A DNA stretch of 64,000 nt from Aporrectodea caliginosa (GCA_020284085.1 JACEVL010000936.1:186001-250000); one strand, 5' to 3'. Shown: positions 33,597 through 44,879, counted from the stretch's first letter. Program-made: numbers and translations. The notes: generated by a model not told the origin, from the sequence alone.

Positions 33597-34322
33597 CAGT
33601 GGCGGCGCCAGCATGGGGCTAGGGTGGGCTGAAGCAGTGTGATTCTCGTTAACGATAACGATAACGAAAATGTTCGTTAACGAAAATAAAATGATTTCGT
33701 TAACGATAACTATAACTATAACTAAAAAATATCATTAACTATAACTATAACTATAACGAAAATAACACTAACGAAAATTCATCTTTATTTTCGTTAATAC
33801 AAAAAATAGAAATAGGAAGTGCAATATGGACGATTCGACATAAATGAGAACGAAAAAATGCGATATTTTTATTATGCACTTTCACTTTGTCATTTACTTT
33901 GGAAATTCGTGTATTCATGAAGCTGAATGCACCCATGCTTCAAAGGCTTTCAAAGCTCTGAGCAAATTGTGAAACAGCGTGTTAATACGCACAATTTTGC
34001 ATATAACCTTAATTATTGTTACTAAGTAGTAACTAAAATTAACTAAAATAAAAATCCATTAACTATAACTATAACTATAACTAAAAAATAATACTAACTA
34101 TAACTATAACTATAACTAAAATAAGAAACCATTAACTATAACTGTAACTATAACTAAAATAAAATCTGTAAGGAGAATCACACTGGGCTGAAGCCCCCCC
34201 ATCGCCGGCTCAGCCCCCCAAAACAAAAGTGGGAAATCACTGCCAATGCCAGAGAGGAGGGGAGAAAGGGAAGGAATTGGGGTTTTAGCCCCCCCAAACC
34301 TGAAATCCTGGTACCGCTAATG
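33597..34322. mobile_element. Middle hAT-type element of the nest
   Basis: The 8-bp duplication TGTCGAAG is at 33589-33596 and 34323-34330. The ends are CAGTGGCGGCGCCAG and, inverted, CATTAGCGGTACCAG. It is itself split by 33635-34185. Confidence 0.8.
33635..34185. mobile_element. Inner hAT-type MITE, TAACTA-rich
   Basis: The perfect 8-bp duplication GGCTGAAG is at 33627-33634 and 34186-34193. The termini are CAGTGTGATTCT and AGAATCACACTG. Both arms consist of runs of TAACTATAACTATAAC or ACGATAACGATAACG; the middle is unique AT-rich sequence. Confidence 0.9.
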
Positions 34323-34870
34323 TGTCGAAGGCTCCTTCGCAAAATGAGCAAAATGGGGTTGGGATAAAAAAACAATGAGATATGGAAGGGGGTTCGGTGA
34401 GATTTTTTGCAAATCTGAGGTTTGAATTCTGAATGCTCATATCAAATCATATTCTTCAGTAGGCCTAATGATAATCTTTGCTTTAGTTTCGATTATCGAC
34501 TATTAATATTTATTAATAGGTAACCAACCGGAAACCAGCCACAGAAATGTTCGTCTGAGCAAACTTATTAAAATTACTTCATTAATAAAAGAACTCTATG
34601 TAGTTGGTACTGACTGTGAAAATTAAAAAATTCGAACTTTTATTCTCAAATATTTAAGTCTTTAGGACCGTTAGGCAAAGCGCCGCGGGCCAGAAGAAAA
34701 TCTTCGGCGGGCCAGAAATGGCCCGCGGGCCTGCTCTTTGACATCACTGATTTAGAACATGGCTGGGGTTGTGAAGCACAGATGAGAAAAGACAAGAGTC
34801 AGCACGGCCACAGAGGTCATCGAACATTATCTGGTCGGCAGGCAAAAACTTTAGCTAAGTTAAAATCTTT

Positions 34871-36465
34871 GGTTATAACCATAGAGATGTATAATATATA
34901 AATATATCACTAGAGCGAGCATCCACCATCTATGTTGAGGCTGCCGATTCAAAACGGCCTTGGCCCTTAAGCTAGCCAAAATGAGCGTTGACTGACGTCA
35001 TAATCGAGAAATCGACATCATCATCGACGTGTAATGCGTGGACAACGATCTATATTTAGAATGCCTAGCTGGGGGCAAAGGTCGCTTAGCGATTGTGACT
35101 TCACTGCGACCTGAAGGAAATATAGCTACGTCATACGTTAGCTCTCTAGCGCTTATAATATATCTTATTGGTTATAACCAATGAGATATAGGAGGCAGTA
35201 GACAATTGTGAAGTAGACAATTGTATAAGCGCAGTAGACAATTGTATAAGCGCTATAGAGAGAGCATGACTTAGCTTTTGTACTGGTCGCATTGACGCCA
35301 CAATCGCTAAGCGACCTTGACCCCTGGCCGGCGTTCTAAATATAGATATCGATGTTTACTTTTGTGTAGCCAATCACAGCTGAAGTTGTACTGTGAACTG
35401 AAGCTTGCATGACGTCAGCTAGCGTTATTAACATAATTGGTGTCGTGTCCACGCAATAAACGTCGATGATGACGTCGATGTCTCGATTATGACGTCAGTC
35501 AACGCTCATTCTTGGCTGTCTTATGGGCCAAGGCCGTTTTGAATCGGCAGCCTCACCATAGATAGCAGATGCTCGCTCTAGTCATATATTTGTATATTAT
35601 ACATCTCTATGGTTATAACCAATTAGATATTATTATCAGCGCTAGAGGGAGCATGACGTATCTTCGCTTCGCACATAATATTTGAAGCCACAATCATAGA
35701 TATAATAACACCTTAACGAGAGTTCGGCAGCTAATGGAAATTGAAATTACGCGTTTTGATTGGTTGAAATTCATGGACGCAGTCAAGCTTAATACTGTTT
35801 CATTTCTTTTCAAAGCTTTGGAAAAAGTAGGCCTACAACAGACACAAAATAACAACTTATCGATTAAATAATATTCCAGCGGCCTTGTTTTCGGGCTTTA
35901 ATAAGTTGCTACATCCACACACTACACAATTTAACTTCGATCGTTTCTCCATTTTGAGCGGCCACAGGGTCAAGGCCGTTGAGAGATTCCACTGGGTCAA
36001 AGCCTCACCATAGATAGTAGATGCTCGCTCTAGTGATATATTTATATATAATACATCTCTATGGTTATAACCAATGAGATATATTATAAGCGCAGCAGCG
36101 CTAGACACCGTATGACGTATGTTTCCTTCAGGTCGCAGTGGTCACAATCGCTAAGCGACCTTGAACCCCAAGCTAGGCATTCTAAATATAGATATCGATG
36201 TTTACTTTTGTGTAGCCTATCACAGCTGAAGTTGTACTGTGAAATGAAGCTTGCATGACGTCAGCCAGCGCTCATTAACATAATTGGTGACGTGTCCACG
36301 CAATAAACGTCGATGATGACGTCGATTTCTCGATTATGACGTCAGTCAACGCTAATTTTTGGCTGGCTTAAGGGCCAAGGCCGTTTTGAATCGGCAGCCT
36401 CAACATAGATGGTAGATGCTCGCTCTATATTTATAATTATTAGTATACATCTCTGTGGTTATAAC
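34871..36465. repeat. Array of four related elements sharing GGTTATAACC junctions
   Basis: The palindrome GGTTATAACC occurs at 34871, 35170, 35611 and 36063, and as GGTTATAAC at 36457. The four units between are versions of one element. One terminus reads ATAGAGATGTATA inward and the other AATGAGATAT. Internal shared parts are GAGCGAGCAT(C/A), GGCTGCCGATTC, GGCCTTGGCCC, GCGTTGACTGACGTC and GGTCGCTTAGCGATTGTG. The first unit (309 bp) is inverted relative to the other three (451, 462 and 403 bp). Five exact TGACGTCA sites are at 34993, 35410, 35490, 36256 and 36337. No ORF. Confidence 0.8.
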
Positions 36466-36479
36466 GGTACTCGCAAGAT

Positions 36480-37445
36480 AATACAATCATATGTAACTTA
36501 TCATTTACCAGCGTGGGCGTTTGTCTTCATAATACCCGGCTCTACCCGCGTCTCGTTTTCAGACCCTTATAGTTTTATACAAACCCACGACACTGCGTAG
36601 GCACTGTGTTGAGTGTGCACGCCTTTGGGCCTATGTTGAGTTATTGCGCGCAGTACTTAGGCCTTTGCCTTGTGACAAACAGGATCGAGGCTCAAGCTAC
36701 TTACTTAAATTCGTTTATTTAACGACGCCGTCATATCGACGATGATTGGCGTGGCTCAAGCTACACTTTTATCAGGCTATATATAGGCCTACGAGGCTAA
36801 ATTTGAAAACAGGACTCACGGCGCATGACCTCATGTATAGGCCTGAGTTTGAGTAGACCTATGCAGCCTATAGCCTGCACGATGTAGCCTATGTTATAGG
36901 CCCCTACTGTAAATGTTATTTGCATACACGTGAACCCAAGCGAGCCGTGTATTGATATGACTTGCGCTAGCCAGTAGAAAATATATACAGGCATTTTGTA
37001 TAAAGGAGGGCAATGTGTTCGCCTTCATGCAGGCCTACGAGAAATACTTATCGCTACCGGGACCGGTTCTTTTTATGCGGGTATTCAAGGAAGCAATAGT
37101 GCGACAAACTACAGCCGGCAGTATTGGACCTATCGGCCACTACCGGGTACCGCAATCGAATTAATGCTTGTTATCGGTCTATAATTTAATCTACAAAGAT
37201 TTGTTCCTGTTTCAGTGTTATACAGATAGATTGACACAGGATTTGCTGCAGCCTAAGGTTAGGCTTACTTTTATAAGGTAATGTTCGTTAAGTTTTACTT
37301 TCATATTGTAGTTCTAAACTAATGTTATGACTAGCTACGACCTGTGCTAGCCTTTTACCATGACAAACAGAGTTCGAATCTGATTACGTCTTCATTATTA
37401 TGAAATGAGGTCAACGTGTAACCTGTAAGGTAAGCTGGTACATAA
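36480..37445. other. No gene recognised
   Basis: The stretch is intergenic, with TAGGCCTA sites near 36784 and 36840-37030. The open frames are short and lack splice context. Confidence 0.4.
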
Positions 37446-37449
37446 TTGC

Positions 37450-38545
37450 ATCCTTATTCTGACGAGACTTGACTACTGTAACGCTGTATTCTATTTCTTC
37501 ATGAATACACGTTATTTTCTGTAAACAAATAAACCTATCAGATGGAGACCTTGTTCATAGTTTGTCTGCGCTATATCAGTTAGTACTTAATATGAAACAT
37601 GACCTGGTTTCATTTGACCTTACCATACCATGCCACACCTCTAACATACAGCGTGCCAGCTTGAAGCCCATATAGGACCAATATAATTCTCATATGGGAC
37701 CCGTACAGAGCCCATATGGAGTGGCATCTATAATGCCCTTGACCTGAACGGCATCCATAGTAACCGCGAAACTGCTAGTATATAGGAACCTATTTTAGGC
37801 TTAGTAGGCTACCTTACCTAATCATACCATACTTTACCATACTTTACCGTACCTTCTCTTACCTTACCTTACTCTACCGTTAATTGCTTTACCTTACCTT
37901 ATCATACCTCATCGGGTCTTATAGTTCGCATCGAAATCAGCTGACATATCTCAAGTCTCAAGCCCATGCACACCACATAGGCCTATGCCAGAAAATATTG
38001 TACGGGCCTACTCGATTGACTAGGGGAATGCGGTCTATATTGGTCTCTCCTCTACAAATACATCTAAGCTTCAGGCCATCCAAAAAGCTGCCGCCCGCCT
38101 TATAGGGGCATTGCAAAGTCCGACCATATCTCCTCTTTTATCCGTGACTCCCTCCCCTTGCCCCATCCGTCAGCTCATCCAATTCAAGCTCTGATCCCTC
38201 AGGCGAAACTGCATTTCTGGCGCTGCTCTTAGGACATACTGTACCCCAGTATCTTCTCTGCCCAGTCGTTCCTCCCTTCGGTCCTCGGCCAGTTGTCACT
38301 TGGTTGCCCCAGTAGTTGCGTACTTCTACGGCCCAGTCTAATAGTTTCGCAATTGTGGGCCCCACTAGCTGGAACCAGTTACCTCAGGACTGACTTTTCC
38401 CATTAGTCTATTTTCTTTTGACCAGTTCAGCCAGCTCCTGCACAGTCCTCTCTCTTTACCAGTGAAGACACGTCCTGGCCCGGGTCGGGAGCGCCCCTGA
38501 TCTTGAGTGTCGCTATATAAATACTCGATTACGATTACGATTACG
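37450..38545 (+). mobile_element. LINE polymerase C-terminal fragment and 3' tail
   Basis: LTRLDYCNAVFYFF appears near 37465, then GNAVYIGLSSTNTSKLQAIQ and KAAARLIGALQSPTISPLL at 38025-38140. These are the LDYCN...LQ.xQNAAARL block of LINE reverse transcriptases. The 3' region (38345-38545) ends CTATATAAAT at 38513-38522 plus a (CGATTA)n run. There are several frameshifts; it is dead. Confidence 0.75.
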
Positions 38546-38584
38546 AACTGCAGTTTCTCGATTCACCGAAGAGCAGTCCCTATA

Positions 38585-38990
38585 GCTAGCCTGAGAGGCA
38601 GCCATGGGTATACGAAGTGTAGGCCCTAAGCAACTTGATTTTTTTAGCCTCGGCATATGAGGACGGGTGGCCAGTCCACTCCCTCGACGTTTGATCTTCC
38701 CACCACCAGTGTATGGTGAGTGTACTCATCATAGCTGAGTCGGCTGAGGGGCAGCCATGAGTAAACGAATGTGTAAAAGACTTCATTTTCTTAGCCTCGG
38801 CATATGATGACAGGTGGCCAGTCCTCTCCCTCGACGTTTGATCTTCCCACCATCAGTGTGTGGTCAGTGTACTCATCATAGCTGAGTCGGCTGGGGCGCG
38901 GGTGGAGCAAGCTATGTCTAAAAAAGACTGCCCTTTCAGGGGATTTGAACCCATTGGTTGCCAGTCCAACCACTAGGCCTATCGCCCAAG
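38585..38990 (-). mobile_element. SINE-A copy with internal duplication
   Basis: On the minus strand, CCTAGTGGTTGGACTGGC (A box) and GGGTTCAAATCCCC (B box) head a body with CCGACTCAGCTATGATGAGT, GGGAAGATCAAACGTCGAGG and ATATGCCGAGGCTAAGAAAA. The body segment of about 155-170 bp is present twice, at about 38590-38745 and 38755-38895. Confidence 0.75.
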
Positions 38991-39307
38991 TTAACCAATG
39001 GAAGAACAAGAAGATATGAATTTCTTTAACAATTAAGGCTAAATCAACGTCTTGGGAATATTATCGATGTCACTGATGTTGGATCGATGCGGTTTTCATA
39101 TCGATCCGCCATGACTAAACACACGTTCAACAGGTGCGCCAGATGCAACCATACTCAATGTTTCAATTACTTCGGTTTCAAATGGGCCTACAAGTACGAG
39201 CTTACACTTAGCTTACATTTGCATTTTACATCCTACTTTAAAATGTATCTGAGTTAGGTCTACAGTTTCTGACCTGACCCGATGTAATTTCTGCTGTGTC
39301 TTCGCAG

Positions 39308-39400
39308 GTCATGGAAGACCTCACAGCAAGCAAGAAGAACCTTGATGCAAACGCGGTTCTTGGTCAACTGAAAGAACGACTCAAGAACGACAAAATCTAT
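39308..39400 (+). CDS. Myosin exon a
   Basis: The acceptor CTGTGTCTTCGCAG precedes 31 codons reading [20 protein letters not shown] then [11 protein letters not shown]. The donor is TAT|GTAAGA. It enters and exits in phase 0. Confidence 0.8.
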
Positions 39401-41128
39401 GTAAGAGGATTCTCAATTACAAACTCGGAATCTATAAAGCGTTACATGAAAGCTAAGCGTTGGAGAGAGACAGACAGACAGACATACACAGACAGACACA
39501 CAGACAGAGAGAAGAAACACAGAGACAGACAAAGAGAGAGACAGACAGACAGAGAGACAGAGACAGACAGACAGAGACAGAGCGACAGAGACAAAGAGAC
39601 AGACAGAGACAGACAGACAGAGAAATACACACAGACAGACACGCAGCCAGAAAGAAGAGAGAGTCAGACAGACAGATAGACAGAGACAGAGAGAGACACA
39701 GACAGAGACACTGACAGAGACACAGACAGAGACAGAGAACGAGAGACAGACAGACAGAGAGGAGAGAGAAAGACAGAGACAGAGACAGAGACAGACCGAG
39801 ACGGACAGAAAGACAGAGAGACAGACAGCGAGAGACAGAGATATAGGGACACAGACAGAGAAACAGACTGAGAGACAGAGACAGACAGACAGACATACAG
39901 AGAGAGAGAGACAAACAGAGGTTCTGTAATGTTGGGCTGAATTTAGTTTGAGAAGGAGGCGGTGGAGTGGATGACAAGATTTTTTATAAAGGCGGAAGTT
40001 TAGTCCTGAATAGATCGCCTTCATGAGGAGTGATAGACTGAGGGTTGAGACAGATGGTGAGCGAAGAGATGGGAAGCTAACTATATAATTATACTGGAGG
40101 CGCCCCAGCCCAATACCGCCTCAGAGAATAGTTGTCAGAAAGAGCTTGCGGAATCCCTAGCTAATAATGTGTGGCTAGAAAATCGATCAGTAAGGGAACT
40201 TGAGTCGAGCAGTAACTATAGAAGACCAGCATGCATGAGGGAAGTAGAAAGACGACCGTGTAGAGCTGGGTGGTTGGGTGATGAGATGTTTGCACAACGA
40301 TGCGTGGGCTGAGAGCATTGTATAGAGTTACAGGTTTGATAGTCTAGAGGCCTACTAGTGGTTGACGCGCTGGATTATCAGCTCAGAGGTCGGAGTTCAA
40401 ATCTCCGTCATGGCAGAAATTTGTTCCCAGATTTCTGCTTCATCTATGCCCTAAAGTTGCCAACTCAGCTATAATGGGTATACTGACCTTACACTGTCTG
40501 TGAGAAAATCAGACGACGAGAGGGAGAAGACTGGCCACTTGCCCTTATTTGCCGAGGCCAAGAAACTGAAGTCGCTAACACTTCGATCCTACCCGTGACT
40601 GCTTCTCAGACACAAGGAAAATAGGTTTGAGAGATCTTGAAATAAATGCGATCAGTGATAAGAGCGGGCGTCCTGGTCATAATAGATGGACAACTTAATG
40701 TTTGATGAGTAAATTAAATATTATTAGGTAATTGGTTTAATCTAATGAATTCAATATTTTGCTGGACTATTCATGTAGCGCCTCTTCCAGAAAAAATCTG
40801 TCGCTGGATTAAGTATGGGCGACTTTGCAACGACACAGATCAACATTAGGCTATAGTGGACATTTAGAAAACCCTTCTAAGCATAGCACGATCTATCTTT
40901 CAAATGACTGTAGCCTACATCGGTCGAATGCCAATGGAAATCTTGAGGCATGTTCGCCACAGTTAGGCCCTATAGATCAGGCTGTACACAAAACGAGAAT
41001 AGTAGGCTAACTAATTTGTTAGTAGGCCTATATGTATTTCTTCTTCCAGACTTACGCAGGGGAGACGTTAATTAAACTGCTGCCGGCACGGGAGATCAAG
41101 ATCCACAGCAAAGCGGTAAGTTCTGGAA

Positions 41129-41177
<49 letters not shown>

Positions 41178-44100
41178 AACAGACAGATATACAGGCATAC
41201 AGACAGACAAATAGACAGAGTGACAGACATACATACAGACAGACAAACAAATAGACAGGCATACATACAGACACACAGCCACACAGACAACGAGATACAG
41301 ACAGAAGGGAGACTGAATGACAGAAAAGCAGACAGACACAATCCTCATTATGACAGTTTATGGTAATTATGTTTAATCTGATAACGGGTATACTTACAAG
41401 GAAACATAAATAAATGGAACAGCTGTAACTCTTAAAAATAAACAAAGAAATCGCCATTAAATGAAGCGCGATCGATTAACTCTATGGTCTCGTGTCAAAG
41501 GTCAGCGACAGTTACCATCTGTCGAAATGGCGCGAAAAGCCGGCGCATCTGTTTGCCGTGGCAGACGACGCTTACCAAGGCATTCTGGGAAAACGCGGCA
41601 GCCAAGCGGAGAACCAGCGCATCATACTAAGGCAGGCTCATACATACTTATGGTCTATTATAATTAGCATAAACGAATCCTGTAGTACTGTAATACTATC
41701 CAAAATTGAATATTCGGCTTAGCATGGTTCAACTTCCACATACATAAATCCACTAGAGCAAAAGCTAAATTACATCAACCTTCACCACATTACACAACAC
41801 TCTGTCTCATTAGTGGACCAGACCCAGATGGCTTGAAACAGATGATTCTCAGTTTAGACTTGAATGGCATCAAGGAACTGACCCAACGAATTGAACTGGG
41901 CCGTGAATTTCAAAGCAGTGGCAACCGGGAAGATCCGAGAGACAAACAAGTGTCCGGGTGCAAAGAACGGCGTCAGAAGTCAGCACGAGCCATACTATAG
42001 TGTCAAATGATTAAGTGCAATATCTAGACCTATTTGCATGAGGTTAGCATGAAACACAGATTGGTTGGCTGGTTAAAATGTATCAACACTCTACACTCTC
42101 TGCCAGTCTCTGGCTAGCACAGAGGTGGATCTACAGTTTTTGGACTCTAAAACTTGCACTGTTATGGAGGGAGGGGGAGAGAGAGGCCCATCGCAACTAG
42201 ACATCTACATCGTGACGTGGTCTAGTGGCATCGGTTAACCCTAAATTTTTAAGCTTTGTGCATTTTGCACTACAGTCTACAGTCTGAGTCGCCTCTGGGT
42301 AATGGGGAGTAGTAGATCCGCCTCTGGTTCAGACCCTAATAAATGCCAAAATAGTGAACAACTTCAGGTACAGCCTGAGTCGCTTCCGGGGACTGGGGTC
42401 CTGAAGCTTCAGCTTCATTAGTTTCATAGTAGATCCGCCTCTGGGCTATAGCACGGTCCGTACACGGGAACCTTAAAAGGCGTGACACCCATTGAAACGG
42501 GCAGCGGTGGTGAAGGATTTCACCCGATCAATTCACTGAAAAATGAGAAAGGTCGAGGCCATGCAGTCGCTGTAGAAAGACGTGTTTCTTCAACTTATAC
42601 AATAATTGCCTATAGCCTACTCTATCGCACACTGCATTGCGCTACGCAGTAAATTACACTGCACTAACATAACCTACTGTACTAGTGCTGTTGAATGATG
42701 TATTGCACACTGGGATAAGGGCGATAAAAATGTCCAGACTTTACTACATTCATTGCATTGCATTACGCTGATTTCCGGTTCCAGAGGCGTGAGCGGATCT
42801 GGAAAAACGGAAGCGGTGAAGCGGCTCATTCGTCATCTGGTACTGACATCTTGCGACACACAACTGCAACACAAGATCTTACTGGCAAGACACTTATAAT
42901 TGCTATTAGTAGTCTACTATGCCATCAATGGTAATATTGCTGCTATTATTGTCTTGCTATGTATCGTACCAAAAATAGTACTGAGTTTCCGAGCATTCTC
43001 TGCGCTGTCTGACTTATCAGTTTTCAACCTAGCCAATGGTTAGCTATGATTTAATTTGAAGCGAATGTCGATAGACGCTTCATGCATTATGATAACGGGC
43101 TCTAGAAACCATTTACATTAGATATGCCTGCTTGTAATACATGACATAGTACTTCCTATATTAATGTCAATACTGTTTATTTGTTGCTACTCACAGTGTT
43201 AATTTAACAGTTGAAAACATCTGTTGGATATGGGCGCGGATTTCGACACCGTCAAGCGCGACAGCCTTCTTACACGCCTTAACACCTCCTTTGAAATCAG
43301 TGGTTCACCTCTGGACTGGCTCCGGACTTTCATGGGTGGACCGACTATGATGGACTCTGAGCACTCGGCTTGGACGCCAGCTCCATTTGGCTTCCCCAAA
43401 GCTCAGTTCTTGGGCAATTCTTTATACACTCTACGTGGCCGATCTAACCGATTGCGCCTTGGACCGCAATGTTAGGCCTATTTGTTATTTAGCTTGCCAT
43501 CCCTTTGACGTACATGTCTCTGCGTCGAATATCCGAACCATCGTTTCGGAAGTACGTGCATGTATTTCGTGAAATCGGTGACTGTGTAGCGGAACCACTT
43601 TGAAGTCTGAATAAAGAAGGAGTAGGCTAGCTATCTTCATTATGACACGACACAGTGTCACTAAGCAGAAGCGACCTATACCTACCATTTACTTTCTGTT
43701 TTAAATTTCACAGGCTCCGTTGATTCTTGAGGCCTTTGGAAATGCGAGAACTACTCTGAACGCAAACGCCAGTCGCTTTGGACTGTACACGACGCTCTAT
43801 TTCAGTCAGGGAAAAGGTTAGACGAAATTCCAAAGAAAATGGAGTACTTAGGGGTAATCGGAACAAGCACACAACTGATGACTACATGCAGATTTTGTAC
43901 GTAGGGCTAATATAAAATAGGTAGGTCTTAAATTGATAGCGAAGTGACGAGACCTGGGTCAGATACAAGGAGAAATCCGCGAAATCTTGGTCCAGAAAGC
44001 AAGAAAGCTAGTTCACCGGGAACAGTTTTAGTTTTATGAATGACCTAATAAACATCATAATTATATAGATCTGGCTGAATAGTGATTTGGTTTAAATATA

Positions 44101-44861
44101 ATAAACCTGGGCAATAAGTAGGCCCTAATGATTTTAAATTTACGGTTGGCCAGAGTTAAAAGTTTCATAAATCATTAGCTCTAATTTGAAACCAATCCTT
44201 TGCTGAGCAGGAAGCCAACGCAAGTGCTTAAGCACATAGGTTCTTTTAATCCTACTTTGCCGCATTAGTAATTGCTCAAACTAGAGTTCTGGACTCCTCG
44301 GAGTTTCAGCTTGTTTGACCTAATGATATCAACAAGAAACGATTTATAATAAACCAGGCGACTGAAGACCAATGCGTGAGTGGAGACCTATGCGCGACTG
44401 GAGACCAATGCGTTTGCTAGATTATTATATCCTTGAAGAGATGGGGACATAATGGTTAATGATAGAAAAATATTGACACAACCCCGGTAGCACGATTGAA
44501 AAAGAAGACTGAGCCTTATTATTATGTGCCCTAGATTTCTGTCGTCCTTTTCAAGTGGTCGCATTTTAAAATATCCTTTGCTGAATACAGAGTTCTGAAC
44601 TCTTAGATGTTTCAGAATGTTTGACCATCTTAATATCAACAATAAGCCTTTTTTAATTGGACATTATCTCTGCTCATTTGTCCAACACTTCGCTTGAAAG
44701 AGCACTGCATGCATGTATTTGCCAGTGGTTGGAATGAAAGTGAGCGAGTACTTTCTGGAGAAGTGGCGAGTCAGCAACCAGGCAGAAGATGAATCCAACT
44801 TCCATGTCTTCTACTACGTCATGGCTGGACAGGGACTCAACCAAAAGTCAAATGAACAAAG
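39308..44861 (+). CDS. Unconventional myosin motor (class III-like), N-terminal part, six exons
   Basis: Exons 39308-39400, 41050-41115, 41501-41631, 42785-42884, 43714-43816 and 44726-44861 join in consistent phases (0, 0, 2, 0, 1) into about 210 residues collinear with a myosin head. In order they give the LxxLKERxxNDKIYTYAG entry, [16 protein letters not shown], the P-loop [29 protein letters not shown] (switch I) and [20 protein letters not shown] with HVFYYVMAG. Actin-based motor function is expected from the family. Departures from consensus are E to V in GESGAGKTE, a NxNxSSRFGK-type switch I changed to NANASRFGL, and loss of the usual NP-F motif after TYAG. The pattern is nearest class III (MYO3) in my judgement; no kinase domain is visible, and further exons on both sides were not found. 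Two introns use GC donors. It could be a fast-evolving gene or a pseudogene, but the six exons contain no stop. Confidence 0.8.
39466..39915. repeat. (AGAC)n purine-rich array in myosin intron
   Basis: The array is about 450 bp of AGACAGACAG and AGAGACAG, nearly T-free on the plus strand, starting about 65 bp after the exon a donor. The 60-200-codon frames on either strand are artefacts. Confidence 0.95.
40345..40625 (+). mobile_element. SINE-A copy, best preserved
   Basis: The A-box-like TACTAGTGGTTGACGCGCTG, the B box GGAGTTCAAATCTCC (about 40392-40406), CATGGCAGAAATTTGTTCCC, CCAACTCAGCTATAATGGGT and GAGGCCAAGAAACTGAAGTC are all present in order. Confidence 0.8.
41050..41115 (+). CDS. Myosin exon b
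   Basis: The acceptor TTTCTTCTTCCAG precedes 22 codons, [20 protein letters not shown] + KA. The donor is GCG|GTAAGT. It lies in phase 0 on both sides. Confidence 0.8.
41131..41340. repeat. (ACAG)n array 15 bp after a myosin donor
   Basis: AGACAGACAG units run to 41340 with ATAC and AAAC interruptions. The opposite-strand Cys/Val/Ser-rich frames are artefacts. Confidence 0.95.
41501..41631 (+). CDS. Myosin exon c
   Basis: [20 protein letters not shown] then [20 protein letters not shown] and IIL precede the P-loop exon. The acceptor CTCGTGTCAAAG is weak. The donor is a GC site, CTAAG|GCAGG, leaving phase 2; the next GT donor would bring a stop. Confidence 0.75.
42121..42454. mobile_element. 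Possible hAT-type element
   Basis: The ends CAGAGGTGGATCTACAG and, inverted, CAGAGGCGGATCTACTA are present; a second internal copy of GTAGATCCGCCTCTG lies at about 42313. The flanks GGCTAGCA and GGCTATAG are similar but not identical. Confidence 0.55.
42450..42590 (+). repeat. Repeat copy, inverted partner at 45160-45300
   Basis: GGCTATAGCACGGTCC, GGGCAGCGGTGGTGAAGGAT, CGATCAATTCA and GTCGAGGCCAT occur here. Their complements appear in matching order at 45160-45300. Confidence 0.7.
42785..42884 (+). CDS. Myosin exon d, P-loop exon
   Basis: After TTTCCGGTTCCAG the exon reads [18 protein letters not shown] then [15 protein letters not shown]. The donor is GC: TTACTG|GCAAGA; an in-frame TAA follows within 15 nt, so no GT site can serve unless the exon is cut at RHL|GTACTG, which would delete conserved residues. 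Confidence 0.85.
43205..43565 (+). mobile_element. LINE reverse-transcriptase fragment in myosin intron
   Basis: [20 protein letters not shown] and [14 protein letters not shown], then after a frameshift [17 protein letters not shown], match motifs A to C spacing of LINE polymerases. It is decayed. Confidence 0.7.
43714..43816 (+). CDS. Myosin exon e, switch I exon
   Basis: The acceptor TTTTAAATTTCACAG precedes [20 protein letters not shown] and [14 protein letters not shown]. The donor is AAAAG|GTTAGA, phase 1. Confidence 0.87.
44726..44861 (+). CDS. Myosin exon f
   Basis: The acceptor TGTATTTGCCAG precedes [20 protein letters not shown] and [20 protein letters not shown], then KSNEQ. It joins exon e as SQGK-VVG. 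The donor is CAAAG|GTCAGA, phase 2. Confidence 0.85.
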
Positions 44862-44879
44862 GTCAGATGATGAAACTAA

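Larger units (their letters stand above)
33520..34749. mobile_element. Outer hAT-type element of a three-level nest
   Basis: The ends are CAGGGGTGTCAAACC and, inverted, CAGTGATGTCAAAGAGC, with GGCGGGCCAG blocks inside each end, typical of a widespread hAT group. The flanks share ATTTAGA but slightly offset, so the target duplication is decayed. It is interrupted by 33597-34322. Confidence 0.7.

Noticed and set aside
39413..40024. Ser/Leu/Cys/Val-rich open frames up to 203 codons over AGAC arrays (also 8851-9187 and 41052-41457)
   Set aside because: They are translation of simple repeats on the complementary strand; no domain, and they recur wherever the repeat occurs.
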